From the NCBI GenBank assembly GCA_016200125.1, contig JACQFK010000337.1, positions 1 through 12,067 of the forward strand: 12,067 nucleotides of DNA. The letters run 5' to 3'. The notes beneath the pieces are model-generated. The model was not told where the DNA came from, made no database searches, and was given only the letters and a program-made list of their open reading frames with translations. Origin of the DNA: Planctomycetota bacterium (GTDB lineage: Bacteria; Planctomycetota; MHYJ01; JACPRB01). The translations under genes and the position numbers were made by a program. Positions 5,536-12,067 of the stretch are shown here, piece after piece. Each line of letters opens with the position of its first letter. Within the stretch, counting starts at the first letter, position 1.

Positions 5536-8097
5536 CTACTTGGTCTTGAACAGGGCACTCTGGATCACTTCGTGAAGGATCGTCCGCGCGCCCAGCCCCT
5601 TCGGGCGCGCCCGGTTCACGATCTCGTCCACGACGCCGCGGTCGGCAAACGTGAGGCTCGCGCCTGTGGCGTAGACCAGCAGCTTCGACGCGAAGCCGCG
5701 GGCGATCGCGTCCGGATCGGCCAGTAGGAGCCGCTTGAACTCCTCGACGTCCTTGAAGGGGCGGCCATCGGGAAGCTGGCCGGACGGATCAACGGCCTTC
5801 GCCAGCCGGTAGTCGGCGCGGCGCGCGCCCTTCGGCGGCGCGCTGCCCGCGCCGGTCGAGCGGTACTGCGTGCGCCAGCCGCCGATGACGTCGTAGCTCT
5901 CGAGCGCGAAGCCCGGCGGATCGATCCGCGCGTGGCAGCTCGCGCAGGTCGGGTTCGAGCGGTGTTTGTCCAGCTGCTCGCGGATCGTCGTAGCGCCGCG
6001 GACGTCGGGTTCGATCGTCGGCAGGTCGGGAGGCGGCGGCTGGGGCGGGCGGTCCAGGATCCGATCGAGCACCCAGGCGCCGCGCGTGACGGGCGAGGTC
6101 GTCGTGCCGTTGGCCGTGACCTTGAGGACGCTCGCCTGGGTCAGGAGCCCGCCGCGGTGGCTCCCGGGCGGCAGCGCGGTCTTGTGCACCTGGGCGCCTT
6201 CGACTCCCGGGATCCCGTAGTGCTCCGCCAGCCGCTGGTTGAGCATCGCCCAGTCGGAGTCGACGATCTCCGTCACGCTCAGATCCTGCTTCAGCATTTC
6301 GCGGAAGAAGGCCCGCGTCTCCGCCGCCATGGAGTCGCGCAGGTAGACCTCGAACTCGGGATAGAGCTTCGTATCGGGGGTCGTGGCGTCCAGCTCGCGG
6401 AGCGAAAGCCACTGGTCCAGGAAGTCCTCCACGAAGCGGTCGGCGCGCGGATCGGCGAGCAGGCGGTCGGTCTGGACACGGAGCGCCTCGGGATCGCCGA
6501 GCCTTCCCGCGGCCGCGAGCAGCGCGTCGTCGGGCATCGAGTTCCAGAGCAGATAGGAGAGGCGGGACGCTATCGCGGGGCCGTCCAGCGGCCCCGGCCG
6601 CTCCTGGAGGAAGAGGAAGTCCGGCGAGCAGAGGATCGCCTTGTAGGCGGCGCGCATCGACTCCTCGAAGCTGAGCTTGAGCTTCAGCCGCTCGCTCACG
6701 ATGCGCGTGTAGCGCCCGAGCTCGCCCGAGGGGATCGGGCGGCGGAAGGCCCGCTTCAGGAAGGACTCGAGGAGCCGGCTCGCGTCGGCCATCGGATTCT
6801 TCGAGGAGACCGACCAGCCGTCGGGCTTGTCGAGGGCGGGCTTCGGCGGGAACGGCGCCGTGTGGCGGAGCGGAAGGCGGCGCGGGGGACGGATGTCCGA
6901 TTTCTCGGGCAGCTTCTCGATCGGCAGGTTTCCGAAGAGCCTCTTGTGGCTCTCGGGGGGCCAGGCGTCGATCAGCGGCCCCTCGACCTCGAGCCAGTCG
7001 AGCGCCACGCCCGGGCCGACGTACTCGGCGGCCTTGCCTCCCCGCTCGGAGACGCGGATCCAGGGGATCGACGCGGGATTCCACTTGAGCTGGTCGCCCG
7101 GCTGGAGGAAGGCCACCACTTCCTGGACCTTGGATTCGAGCGAGGGCGCGTCGAAGTAGGCGATCAGCCGCGAGCCGACGGTCAGGTTCGCCGCCTGGCC
7201 GACCGGCGACGGCAGGACCTTCCCCTTGTCCCAGGTGAAGCTCCACATCGAGACGCGCAGGCGGTAGAAGCCGGGATAGACCGGGGAGAAGCGGTCGAAG
7301 CGCCCCTGGAAGCCCTCGTCGGAGCTGCGGAGCACCCCGGCCGACCCCTCATAGGGAAAGAGGCCGCTCTTCTCGTACTGGCCCAGCTTGTCCAGGAGCC
7401 ACTTGTCCTTGATGATCGGAATCGTGCCCTCGTCGTACTTCTTGTCCTTCAGGAAGAGCGAGTCGCCCTGGAGCAGCGTGATCTTGAAGTCGTACTGGTC
7501 GCCCGGGAAGAAGCGCTTCTTGAAGAGCGCGGGCTTCTCAGGATAGGTCGCGATCGCGAGGTCCAGCGCGGTCTCCGTCGCTTCCATGTATTTGGAGACC
7601 TGGACGTGCGACAGGTCGAGGGCGCTGCCGACCTTCGTGAAGCCGCCGGCGCGGCCGTCCTCGGGGAGCAGATCCTTCACGGCGAGCTGCGGGAGGACCA
7701 GCAGGTCGCGCAGGGTGTTCTCGTACTCCACCCGGTTGAGCCGGCGGGTGACCGCGCGCCCCTCCGCGAGGCGGCGGGCGACGTCGGCCTTCTCCAGATC
7801 CTTCCTCAGGGCGCGGAGCGCGGCGGCGGTCTCCTCCTTCGGCGGCCGCTCCCGCTTCGCCGGGGGCATCTCGCCCGACTCGATCTTGTCGTGGATGCGG
7901 ACCCAGGCGGCGAAGGACTCGTGCTTGGAGAGATCGCGCGGGAGCGTGTCGAGCCGCAGGTTGTGCTTCTGGACCTCCTCTCCGTGGCACTCCTGGCACT
8001 GCGCCTTGAGATAGCGGCGCAGCGCGTCGGAGTCTTCCTGCGCGGAGGGGACGGCCCAGGTCATCCCGAGCATCCCGGTGAGCCACCAGATCGTCAT
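5536..8097 (-). CDS. Planctomycete-type cytochrome protein (DUF1587/1595/1592/1588/1585)
   Basis: About 853 residues, exported (MTIWWLTGMLGMTWAVPSAQ signal). Domain order: a cytochrome c-like haem motif CQECH (34-38) with EMPP at 66-69 as in the planctomycete cytochrome C domain; DUF1587 (about 118-185, RRLNRVEYENTLRDLL); a beta-rich insert (about 195-385) ending in a DWLEVEGPL block common in these proteins; DUF1595 (about 440-475); DUF1592 (about 477-590); DUF1588 (about 635-735) with a second CxxCH, CASCH at 718-722; and DUF1585 (about 770-850). These proteins are thought to act in periplasmic electron transfer, with the DUF1552 partner; substrate unknown. I prefer ATG 8097 over the TTG 15 bases upstream because it starts the signal peptide and has GGAGCGAGGA before it. 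It is 72 bases after the glycosidase stop and 15 before DUF1552. Confidence 0.92.
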   Translation of the reverse strand: MTIWWLTGMLGMTWAVPSAQEDSDALRRYLKAQCQECHGEEVQKHNLRLDTLPRDLSKHESFAAWVRIHDKIESGEMPPAKRERPPKEETAAALRALRKDLEKADVARRLAEGRAVTRRLNRVEYENTLRDLLVLPQLAVKDLLPEDGRAGGFTKVGSALDLSHVQVSKYMEATETALDLAIATYPEKPALFKKRFFPGDQYDFKITLLQGDSLFLKDKKYDEGTIPIIKDKWLLDKLGQYEKSGLFPYEGSAGVLRSSDEGFQGRFDRFSPVYPGFYRLRVSMWSFTWDKGKVLPSPVGQAANLTVGSRLIAYFDAPSLESKVQEVVAFLQPGDQLKWNPASIPWIRVSERGGKAAEYVGPGVALDWLEVEGPLIDAWPPESHKRLFGNLPIEKLPEKSDIRPPRRLPLRHTAPFPPKPALDKPDGWSVSSKNPMADASRLLESFLKRAFRRPIPSGELGRYTRIVSERLKLKLSFEESMRAAYKAILCSPDFLFLQERPGPLDGPAIASRLSYLLWNSMPDDALLAAAGRLGDPEALRVQTDRLLADPRADRFVEDFLDQWLSLRELDATTPDTKLYPEFEVYLRDSMAAETRAFFREMLKQDLSVTEIVDSDWAMLNQRLAEHYGIPGVEGAQVHKTALPPGSHRGGLLTQASVLKVTANGTTTSPVTRGAWVLDRILDRPPQPPPPDLPTIEPDVRGATTIREQLDKHRSNPTCASCHARIDPPGFALESYDVIGGWRTQYRSTGAGSAPPKGARRADYRLAKAVDPSGQLPDGRPFKDVEEFKRLLLADPDAIARGFASKLLVYATGASLTFADRGVVDEIVNRARPKGLGARTILHEVIQSALFKTK

Positions 8098-8169
8098 GGT
8101 TCCTCGCTCCAACTCCCGCGATCTATTGGCAGTCGGGCGGCGGGCAGGGGGAGAAATCGCGAATTCGGA

Positions 8170-10767
8170 TCAGCGGGGCCGGACGAGGAAGGAGTGGAAG
8201 CCGGCCGGGAGCGCCTGTTCCCCGGAGGGCAGGACGATCCGGCCCGAGCCCGAGGGCGGAACCTTGAGGTCGAGGCGGTGGCCGCCTTCGACAGGTTCGA
8301 TCAGGAATTCGAAGGGGCCAAGCGGCGTGTGCGCGGTCCCCTCCAGGCGGCCCAGGTCGCCGAGCCGGGGCTGCACCTCGTAGCGGGAGAATCCCGGCTC
8401 GAGCGGCCGGAGCCCGAGCAGTTCCGTGAACAGGATTTGGAGCGGCACGACGCCGCAGTGGCTCCACTCGTCCGTGGTGCCGGGGCGAACGACCCAGGTC
8501 TCCTGCAGCGTGTTGTTCTGGAGCACCGACGGCAGCGTCGCCCAGCGTTCGCGGTACTCCCGGAGCACGAGGTCCGCGCGGCCCGCGCGGCAGAGGGCCC
8601 GGTGTCTCCAGACGGTGTTGGCCGGATACGAAATGCCGAGCTCCGGCGGACGCTCCGCGAGCGCCCGCAGCGCGGCCGAGGTGTTGCCTCCCGGGCATTG
8701 ATCGAACAGGACCGAGGTCGACAGCGAACGGTCGCAGAGGCGGGGCTTCTTCTCCTCGCCGATCCAGGGAAGGTTGTTGACGAAGAGCCCGAGCTCGGCT
8801 CTCCAGAAGGCGCGGACGGTCGCGTCCAGGATCTCGGCGGCCGCGCGCTCGGAGCGGGCCGCGGACGCCTCGTCGCCGAAGGCGCGGGCCAGCGGGGCCA
8901 GCGCGTGGCGGAGCATCGCCGACGCATAGAGATTGTAGGCGCACTGCTTGTACCGCTGCCGGGGATAGCAGTCGTTGCGGTCCATCCAGACCGAGGGAGT
9001 GCCGAAATCCTCGACCGGCAGCAGGCCGTCCGGCCGGCGGAATCCCTGGAGCGTTTCCGCGAAGCGGAGGAGTCGGGGATAGGGCTCGCGGACGCCGTCG
9101 AGATCCCCCGTGTCGAGATAATAGCCCCAGCAGTCAAAGACGAACCCGATGCCCTCGTCGATCATCGGCCCGTAGCGGAAGGTGCCGATCTGGCGCTGGG
9201 CGATCCTCCGCATCCGGTCGGTGGAGGGCCAGCTGTCCATGAAGTAGCCCTCGAGCGTGATCCCTTCGCTGAAGCTGCGGAGGAAGCGCCGGGAGGCGCG
9301 GGTTTCGCCGAAGGCGTAGCGGACGGAGACGTTCTGGTGGCCGGCGTCCCCCGGATACTGCTGCCGCTCGCGGCCCATGCCGTCGACGACGTGATCCTGC
9401 ACGCTGAGCGAGAGGGTGTTGAGACAGGCGTCGAAGAGCCGCTGGAGGGCCGGCTCCCCGCAACGGAGGCGGGGCTCGGAGGCCCAGCGGTAGAGCCGCC
9501 GCGTCGCCCCCACGTCGCGGATCCGCACGGGGCGCGAGGCGTTGCGGACGTGAAGCTGCAGCCAGCGGAGCCCTTCGTAGTCGAAGGTCTCGAAGCGCTG
9601 CGGCCCTTCCCGGCAGATGAACCGCGACCAGGCGAAGAAGTGGGTGTCCAGCCAGGCGGAGCGCTCCGGGTCGTGGGACTCCTGGACCATGAGCTCGACG
9701 ACCGTCCCCTGCGGGGCATCGATCGTGAAATGCGGCCAGCCGACGATTTGCTCCGGGAATTCGAAGGTCGCCAGGACCGCCGAACCCGGCTTGGCGGTCG
9801 CGGGCAGCTCCCAGACCCCTGGCTCGATCTCCACGGCGACCGGCCCGCGCGCGATTTCAAAGGACCCGGGGACGCGCGACTCGAACCAGTCGAGCGGATC
9901 GCGCGTCCAGCGGACGCGGGCGGAGTCCGAAAGCCGCCGGGGCCGGCTCTCCACGCGGCGCAGCAGCGGGATCTGCCGCCCGCGAAGCGAGGTGCCCGAG
10001 CCGTTGGCCATCTGGTCTTCGAGGGCGTCGGGATAGCGCAGCGCGATGCTCGGCTGGTCGGCGCGGCCCTCGAGCTGCATCGCGGGGAGCCAGCGGCCGT
10101 CGGGGCGGAACGACGCCGTGTCCCATCCCGCCGGGTGGAGGCGCGCGTCGAACTCCTCCTGCAGCGCGCGGAGATACCAGCGAGGGTACTGCCCCGGCCG
10201 GTGGGCGCGATCCAGGAAGGACAGCCACGTGTCGTCCGAAAGGAGGGTCGTGGTCTTCCCGCCCGCGGATTCCATCCGGAGATGGAACAGGAAGCCGGGC
10301 TTGCCCGCGACCCAGGTCCCGTCGCCGCGGCCGTAATAGAGGACTTCGACGCCCAGCACGTGGCGGCCGGGCTTGAGGAGGCGGGTGAGGTCGACGGGAT
10401 CGACGTCGAGCGAGCGGGGATCGCAGGGCGCGGGACCCCATTGGATCACTTCCCCGTCGACGCTGAGCCGGTAGCGGCTGTCGGCGGTCAGCCACCCCAG
10501 GGCGCGGACGGGCGCCTCGTCGATCGAGATCTCGCGACGGAAAAGCACGAAGGTGTTCGGAAGCGTCCGCGCCGAAGGGAACCAGATCCAGCGGGCGGGC
10601 GCGAGGTCGAGGCGGTGGGGGATGCCCGTATCGGGGCCGAGCCGGTTGATCTCCTCGACCGTGAGCGGCTTCGCCTCCGGAGCCGGCAGGACCGCGGGCC
10701 GCGCAGGGGGAACCTCACAACCGAGGAGACAAGCCAGGAGCGCCAGGACCGGACCCCGCGGCGTCAT
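8170..10767 (-). CDS. Lipoprotein glycosidase, GH78 alpha-L-rhamnosidase type
   Basis: An 865-residue lipoprotein: signal with lipobox LLGC (Cys 17). It has an N-terminal beta-rich domain with the WIWFP...FRREI opening of rhamnosidases (about 60-165), further beta-sandwich regions to about 430, then an (alpha/alpha)6 catalytic domain and a C-terminal beta domain from about 785. The catalytic block is D462-GMGR-E467-RQQYPG-D474, spaced exactly like the Asp/Glu/Asp triad of Bacillus GH78 RhaB. The later NNTLQ-E756-TW, followed by S769-H770, fits the general base region. So a glycosidase acting on rhamnose-containing glycans at the outer membrane is likely; the exact sugar is unproven, since GH78-like enzymes vary. 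ATG 10767 has AGGGGA about four bases upstream. It heads a four-gene minus-strand run. A frame open on the opposite strand through the whole gene is a GC-codon shadow. Confidence 0.88.
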   Translation of the reverse strand: MTPRGPVLALLACLLGCEVPPARPAVLPAPEAKPLTVEEINRLGPDTGIPHRLDLAPARWIWFPSARTLPNTFVLFRREISIDEAPVRALGWLTADSRYRLSVDGEVIQWGPAPCDPRSLDVDPVDLTRLLKPGRHVLGVEVLYYGRGDGTWVAGKPGFLFHLRMESAGGKTTTLLSDDTWLSFLDRAHRPGQYPRWYLRALQEEFDARLHPAGWDTASFRPDGRWLPAMQLEGRADQPSIALRYPDALEDQMANGSGTSLRGRQIPLLRRVESRPRRLSDSARVRWTRDPLDWFESRVPGSFEIARGPVAVEIEPGVWELPATAKPGSAVLATFEFPEQIVGWPHFTIDAPQGTVVELMVQESHDPERSAWLDTHFFAWSRFICREGPQRFETFDYEGLRWLQLHVRNASRPVRIRDVGATRRLYRWASEPRLRCGEPALQRLFDACLNTLSLSVQDHVVDGMGRERQQYPGDAGHQNVSVRYAFGETRASRRFLRSFSEGITLEGYFMDSWPSTDRMRRIAQRQIGTFRYGPMIDEGIGFVFDCWGYYLDTGDLDGVREPYPRLLRFAETLQGFRRPDGLLPVEDFGTPSVWMDRNDCYPRQRYKQCAYNLYASAMLRHALAPLARAFGDEASAARSERAAAEILDATVRAFWRAELGLFVNNLPWIGEEKKPRLCDRSLSTSVLFDQCPGGNTSAALRALAERPPELGISYPANTVWRHRALCRAGRADLVLREYRERWATLPSVLQNNTLQETWVVRPGTTDEWSHCGVVPLQILFTELLGLRPLEPGFSRYEVQPRLGDLGRLEGTAHTPLGPFEFLIEPVEGGHRLDLKVPPSGSGRIVLPSGEQALPAGFHSFLVRPR

Positions 10768-10926
10768 CGTTCCCCTATCTGTTGCCCGGCGCCGCGGAAA
10801 GATAACGGTCCGGGCGCCGCTTCCATTATCTTTTGTCCGGCGGCGGATTCCCTGATATACTGCGGTTCAACTTCATTCGATCCGGCGGGATCGCACAACA
10901 GCGGGACCGGGTCCCGGGAGCCGAGC
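10768..10926. promoter_or_regulatory. Divergent control region with operator-like repeats
   Basis: The region between the glycosidase and the zinc-ribbon gene carries several repeats. The 19-base elements starting TATCT at 10776 and 10827 match at 16 of 19 positions, 51 bases apart. AAAGATAA (10798-10805) is inverted to TTATCTTT (10826-10833), a perfect 8-base pair with a 20-base gap, abutting the -35 of the rightward promoter. A perfect palindrome CGATCC-GGCG-GGATCG lies at 10878-10893, in the 5' leader of the rightward gene. These look like regulator binding sites for either or both genes. No clear promoter for the leftward glycosidase is visible. Confidence 0.5.
10833..10861 (+). promoter_or_regulatory. 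Housekeeping (sigma-70-type) promoter with extended -10
   Basis: TTGTCC (10833-10838), a 17-base spacer, then TATACT (10856-10861) with TG one base upstream of the -10 (10853-10854). This is the best vegetative promoter in the window. The start point would be near 10868, giving a leader of about 59 bases to ATG 10927 that contains the 16-base palindrome. Confidence 0.7.
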
Positions 10927-11691
10927 ATGCCGTCCGACAGCGACCTTCTTTTCGGTAAGCTCGCCGTCAGCATGGGCTACTGCACGACGGAAGGCGTCGA
11001 GGCCTGCATGCTGGTCCAGGCGGCCAGCCCCGACCGCCTCCCCCTCGGCCGCGTCCTGGTCAACGAGGGCCATCTCACCGAGGCCCAGCATTCGGAGATC
11101 CTGGCCGCCCAGCGCAAGAACCTCAACGCGATCGACCCGCTTCTGAAGCGGCAGCGGGAGTCGGTGCTCTTCGGCAAGCTGGCGGTCCGCGAGGGGCTGC
11201 TTTCGGCCGAACAGGTGAACGAATGCCTGGCCCAGCAGGCCACGATGGGCGACACCCGCTCCCTCGGCGAGATCATGGTCTCCAAGAGCCTCCTCACCTT
11301 CGCCCAGGTCGAACGGCTCCTGGGCAAGCAGCAGAAGCGGATCATGAGCTGCCCGGCCTGCAAGATGTCGTTCACGGTGATGTCCATCTCGCAGGGGAAG
11401 AAGGTGGTTTCCTGCCCGCGCTGCAAGGGGGCGCTCATCGAGGGCAAGACCAACGATTCGCTCGGCACCGACGCGGAGTTCGCGACCCAGGTGTTCCTCG
11501 CGGCGAAGCACGAGATGCCCACCAAGTCGTCCCAGAGGGACAGCCGCATCCTGCCGGCCCAGGGAAAGAAGATCACGGCGCGCTGCGTCGTCTGCGATCA
11601 GAAGCTCATCGGAGTCCTGGACTCGACCGGGCGGCTGCGCTGCCCGATGTGCCACTCCACCTTCGTGCCCAAGGACTCCAAGACCGTATAG
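10927..11691 (+). CDS. Two MshEN-like repeats plus two zinc ribbons; unknown function
   Basis: A 254-residue cytoplasmic protein with no export signal or membrane segment. Residues 7-64 and 80-136 are two copies of a helical module beginning L-L/V-FGKLAV and containing L-G-R/E-x-x-V...L-L/T-x-x-Q. This resembles the T2SSE_N (MshEN) domain of PilB/GspE/MshE ATPases, some of which bind cyclic-di-GMP; no ATPase follows here. Two zinc ribbons come next: C142-x2-C145...C163-x2-C166 and C220-x2-C223...C239-x2-C242, joined by a polar linker (about 172-215). A role as a small regulatory or adaptor protein is an inference. GGGAG six bases before ATG fixes the start; the frame stays open far upstream only as the shadow of the minus-strand genes. 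The stop is 10 bases from the stop of the convergent creatininase gene. Confidence 0.85.
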   Translation: MPSDSDLLFGKLAVSMGYCTTEGVEACMLVQAASPDRLPLGRVLVNEGHLTEAQHSEILAAQRKNLNAIDPLLKRQRESVLFGKLAVREGLLSAEQVNECLAQQATMGDTRSLGEIMVSKSLLTFAQVERLLGKQQKRIMSCPACKMSFTVMSISQGKKVVSCPRCKGALIEGKTNDSLGTDAEFATQVFLAAKHEMPTKSSQRDSRILPAQGKKITARCVVCDQKLIGVLDSTGRLRCPMCHSTFVPKDSKTV

Positions 11692-11701
11692 CCTGGCCGG
11701 T

Positions 11702-12067
11702 TTACCAGCGGATGTCCTTCGGCACCGGGAGACGATGCTGGTCGCCGCGCGCCTCGATCGGCCAGACCCGGTACTCGTCGAGCCACTGGAGCATGTGCTT
11801 CATCACGATCTCGAGGATCTTCTTCCCCTTCTCCGGCGTCGCCACCGTGGGGTCGCCGTGGACCCCCGTCTTCGTCCAGCGCCCCCAGTAGTCGTTGAAG
11901 CGGACCTGCGTGGTGCTGTCGGAGGTCATCGTCTTGCCGACGCGGTCCTGGCCGGCCACCGCCTTGTCCATCTGCACGCGCGCCTTGTCGAAGTGGAGAT
12001 AGAGGGAGGTTTCCCATTCGTCGGCGTGGGCGTAGGTGCCCGACTCCAGCATTGCGTGGGTCTCTTC
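11702..12067 (-). CDS. Creatininase-family amidohydrolase, C-terminal 121 residues (cut by window edge)
   Basis: The frame runs in from beyond 12067 to TAA at 11704-11702. The block G-T-Y-A-HADEWETS followed by LYLHFDKARVQMDKAV matches the HAGE-x-ETS metal-site signature and following helix of the creatininase (creatinine amidohydrolase) family; its His and Glu are expected metal ligands. The later G-V-H-GDPTVATPEKGKKILE also fits the family's GxxGDP-x-x-A-x-x-EKG block. Members hydrolyse cyclic or linear amides, such as creatinine or formamidopyrimidine-type substrates, so the substrate cannot be told from this part. The N-terminal half with the other metal ligands lies outside the window. 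An ATG at 12052 is internal, since EETHA precedes it in frame. Confidence 0.85.
   Translation of the reverse strand, partial: EETHAMLESGTYAHADEWETSLYLHFDKARVQMDKAVAGQDRVGKTMTSDSTTQVRFNDYWGRWTKTGVHGDPTVATPEKGKKILEIVMKHMLQWLDEYRVWPIEARGDQHRLPVPKDIRW

Noticed and set aside
4219..5727. A 502-codon plus-strand frame opposite DUF1552
   Set aside because: Its composition is shadow-like, rich in Arg, Gly, Val and Leu, and the minus strand encodes a recognisable Tat protein with ribosome site and tight operon spacing.
8098..8169. Possible terminator or promoter between the glycosidase and the cytochrome gene
   Set aside because: Only a loose CGCGAT/ATCGCG inverted pair with a gap of over 30 bases is present, and no T-tract or convincing promoter boxes.
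5932..11691. A 1919-codon open frame on the plus strand
   Set aside because: All but the last 254 codons run antisense to the glycosidase and cytochrome genes, are made of low-complexity Arg/Gly/Glu/Ala-rich residues and have no family features. It is a GC-bias shadow; the true gene starts at ATG 10927.
1..12067. CRISPR arrays, tRNA or rRNA genes, insertion sequences
   Set aside because: No regularly spaced repeats, clover-leaf sequences, conserved rRNA segments, transposase-like proteins or terminal inverted repeats were seen on either strand.

Overview
The window is GC-rich DNA from a Gram-negative bacterium, most likely of the Planctomycetota or a lineage with similar gene content (Acidobacteriota and Verrucomicrobiota are alternatives). 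The best clue is the operon on the minus strand that pairs a multidomain 'planctomycete cytochrome' protein (DUF1587/1595/1592/1588/1585) with a Tat-exported DUF1552 protein. Other Gram-negative marks are an outer-membrane beta-barrel ending in Phe, a lipobox, and a Cys-type C-terminal sorting tail. There are no RNA genes, insertion sequences or CRISPR arrays that I can see.

Layout. (1) Bases 1-37 hold the first 12 codons of an exported protein reading leftward. (2) A rightward two-gene unit follows: a secreted four-PKD protein (180-1472) overlaps by ATGA with an outer-membrane barrel gene (1469-2428). A 20-bp-stem hairpin closes the unit. (3) A squalene-cyclase-like alpha/alpha-toroid gene (2514-3713) follows a near-consensus sigma-54 promoter placed so close that the mRNA should be almost leaderless. 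(4) Four minus-strand genes form a likely operon, in order of transcription: GH78-type lipoprotein glycosidase (10767-8170), planctomycete cytochrome protein (8097-5536), DUF1552 protein (5520-4252) and DUF1648 membrane protein (4207-3701). (5) A divergent gene with two MshEN-like repeats and two zinc ribbons (10927-11691) has a clear extended -10 promoter and nearby operator-like repeats. (6) The C-terminal part of a creatininase-family amidohydrolase enters from the right edge on the minus strand.

The most interesting object is the barrel gene. A well-supported start (ATGA overlap, Shine-Dalgarno, perfect signal peptide) reads into an in-frame TGA at 1553-1555, 28 codons in, and the barrel continues in the same frame for 290 codons. 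Read as selenocysteine, the TGA gives a U-A-G-C (UxxC) redox-type motif at the mature N-terminus. It is followed at once by a foldable hairpin with a GGUC apical loop of the bacterial SECIS kind. This is either a new type of selenoprotein, a secreted outer-membrane barrel, or a nonsense mutation or sequencing error. No selenocysteine machinery lies in the window, so the case rests on homologues and on selA/B/C/D elsewhere in the genome.

Functionally the minus-strand operon looks like an envelope-associated glycan-processing set: a surface rhamnosidase-like enzyme, then a haem-containing and a Tat-exported partner. This joint role is inferred from order and spacing, not demonstrated.
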